The notes beneath the pieces are model-generated. The model was not told where the DNA came from, did no database searches, and saw only the letters and a list, made by a program, of their open reading frames with translations. A stretch of 64,000 nt of DNA, from IMG/VR virus record IMGVR_UViG_3300046660_000488, positions 344,640-408,639 of that record; one strand, given 5' to 3'. The position numbers and the translations under genes were made by a program. This document shows, piece after piece, positions 63,067-64,000 of the stretch; within the stretch, counting starts at the first letter, position 1; every line of letters starts with the position of its first letter. The stretch is from a virus.

Positions 63067-63669
63067 ATGGACCATTCGCCTTTCCTCGTCACCCGCGAGC
63101 AACGTGTCGCCCTCTACATCGACGGACCCAACCTCCACGCCGCGTTCAAGACCGGCACGTTCGATGTGGACTACAAGAAGCTTCTCGCGCATTTCGAGGT
63201 CGGTGATGAACGCGGACCGTTCTGTCGCCTGATCCGCGCCAATTACTTCACCGCCATCAACGACGTCGCCTCGGAATACTCGACGGTCAAGCCGCTCGTG
63301 GACTGGCTGAGCGCCAACGGCTACGTGGTGCACACCAAGCCGATCCGAGAAGTCCTGAGCGGCGACGGAACCCGCAAGCAAGTCCGCGCCAGCGTTGCTC
63401 CCGATCTGGCGGCGATGCTGATGCGTGATGCGTTCGCCAAGAACATCGACCACGCCATCATCTTCTCGGGCGACGTGGACATGCTCCCGGCCGTCCGCGA
63501 AGCTCAGGCCTACGGCGTCCGCGTCACCTGCATGACGTCCAAGCCGAGCATGTCGGTCGATCTGCGCGGGCAGGTGGATCGCTTCCTCGACCTGCACGAC
63601 AAGGACGGCGTGTTCGAGAACCTGATCGGCAAGCCGCCGAACACTCCGGCCAGCCGCCGCCAAGCCTAA
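63067..63669 (+). CDS. NYN-domain (PIN-like) RNase
   Basis: A 200-aa protein of the NYN/LabA (DUF88) group. VALYIDGPNLHAAF has the first catalytic Asp (D19) and Asn; the middle supplies an Asp near DLAAMLMRDAF; SGDVDMLPAV (about 134-143) is the conserved SGDxDF-type motif. These form a metal-binding PIN-like active site for RNA cleavage. GGAG eight bases upstream. Possible roles: host mRNA or tRNA decay, or defence-related cleavage. Confidence 0.88.
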   Translation: MDHSPFLVTREQRVALYIDGPNLHAAFKTGTFDVDYKKLLAHFEVGDERGPFCRLIRANYFTAINDVASEYSTVKPLVDWLSANGYVVHTKPIREVLSGDGTRKQVRASVAPDLAAMLMRDAFAKNIDHAIIFSGDVDMLPAVREAQAYGVRVTCMTSKPSMSVDLRGQVDRFLDLHDKDGVFENLIGKPPNTPASRRQA

Positions 63670-63673
63670 GCGG

Positions 63674-64000
63674 TCAGAGCCACTTCACGGTTGCATCGCC
63701 TTCGTGTGCGTGATCCCAAACGAACCACGCGAAGGCGATCATCCCTGAATTCTTCATCTTCTCGCCGTTCCGCGTCATCGTGAGGCGCTTGGAGAAGACG
63801 TAGACGCGCTTCAGGGGCGTAGCCTCGAACATCTTCTTGCGCTTGCCGCCCTCCAGAAACTGGAGCTTGCAGAGCATCGCGACCTTGCCGCGATTGTCGG
63901 CCGTCATTTCCAACGATTTCCAGATGAACTCTTCAGCCAGCTTGAACGGCGGGTTCGTGATGATGTTCGTCGGGTTGACCGCGATGTCGTGGGCCGGGAA
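63674..64000 (-). CDS. N6-adenine DNA methyltransferase-like protein, partial (5' end outside window)
   Basis: The frame is open from the right edge to the stop at 63674 (108 codons). It reads PTNIITNPPFKLAEEF: NPPF is motif IV of N6-adenine methyltransferases, which binds the target base. The following KVAMLCKLQFLEGGKRKKMF, then KRVYVFSKRL is typical of phage Dam-like or type I-like methyltransferases. The SAM-binding motif I must lie beyond the window. May protect phage DNA from host restriction. Confidence 0.78.
   Translation of the reverse strand, partial: FPAHDIAVNPTNIITNPPFKLAEEFIWKSLEMTADNRGKVAMLCKLQFLEGGKRKKMFEATPLKRVYVFSKRLTMTRNGEKMKNSGMIAFAWFVWDHAHEGDATVKWL

Noticed and set aside
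1-64000. CRISPR arrays, insertion sequences, rRNA genes
   Set aside because: No regularly spaced direct repeats, no transposase, no rRNA-like sequence beyond the 11-base 16S-tail match at 21942.

Overview
This window is part of the genome of a large, tailed, T4-superfamily (contractile-tail type) bacteriophage of fairly high GC content. The T4-type replication genes are the clearest evidence: sliding clamp (gp45-like), family B DNA polymerase (gp43-like), clamp-loader ATPase (gp44-like), a FEN/RNase H-type 5'-3' exonuclease, an ATP-dependent DNA ligase, a DsbA-like DNA-binding protein and a GroES-like (gp31-type) co-chaperonin. A TAAATA late-promoter-like hexamer, resembling the T4 late consensus, recurs just upstream of many genes. 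Early-type promoters look like TTGAC(A/G/T)-16/18-TAnnnT. Together with the GC content this is compatible with an alphaproteobacterial host, but the host is inferred, not shown. There is no rRNA gene, no tRNA I could recognise, no CRISPR array and no insertion sequence.

Layout. 1-8.2 kb (minus): partial HAD hydrolase, clamp loader, GroES-like protein, a spanin pair with a small two-TM (holin-like) protein, a stand-alone DnaE-palm-like fragment, hypothetical genes and a tail-associated protein. 8.2-11.6 kb (plus): HNH protein, then an RNA-repair cassette (RNA ligase and a polynucleotide kinase/phosphatase with the reverse of the T4 domain order) and an HD phosphohydrolase. 11.7-13.1 kb (minus): an M16 zinc peptidase. 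13.2-16.6 kb (plus): two proteins that look conserved in T4-like phages, a small membrane/coiled-coil protein and a triple-PAS protein without an output domain. 16.6-26.9 kb (minus): DUF3307-like protein, 5'-3' exonuclease, a repeat protein, clamp, polymerase, DsbA-like protein. 27.1-28.3 kb (plus): CoaD-like nucleotidyltransferase. 28.3-34.6 kb (minus): ThyX, an Acb2-like anti-CBASS protein in a chain of overlapping small genes, HNH nuclease, and a degenerate-kinase/metallophosphatase fusion. 34.6-37.9 kb (plus): small accessory genes and a HAD 5'-nucleotidase. 37.9-44 kb (minus): small genes, then a proteostasis group (ClpA-like unfoldase, peptide deformylase, exported protein, DnaJ). 44.1-46.7 kb: a membrane protein, about 700 bases with no credible ORF but dense nested hairpins (candidate large structured RNA, minus strand), and three tandem paralogues of an unrecognised family. 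46.8-48.3 kb (minus): nucleotidyltransferase and partner. 48.4-59.5 kb (plus): four large virion/tail-fibre genes. 59.6-63.7 kb (plus): RyR-domain protein, DNA ligase, SleB-type lysin, NYN nuclease. The right edge cuts an adenine-methyltransferase-like gene on the minus strand.

How it works together: the replication core (43, 44, 45, exonuclease, ligase) makes the phage replisome; ThyX and phosphohydrolases adjust nucleotide pools; RNA-repair enzymes and an Acb2-like protein suggest counter-defence against tRNA-cleaving and cyclic-nucleotide immunity; ClpA/DnaJ/GroES/deformylase suggest control of host proteostasis; late TAAATA promoters drive fibre and lysis genes. Many genes are translationally coupled by ATGA, GTGA or TAATG overlaps, and several start codons sit so close to a promoter hexamer that leaderless mRNAs are likely.
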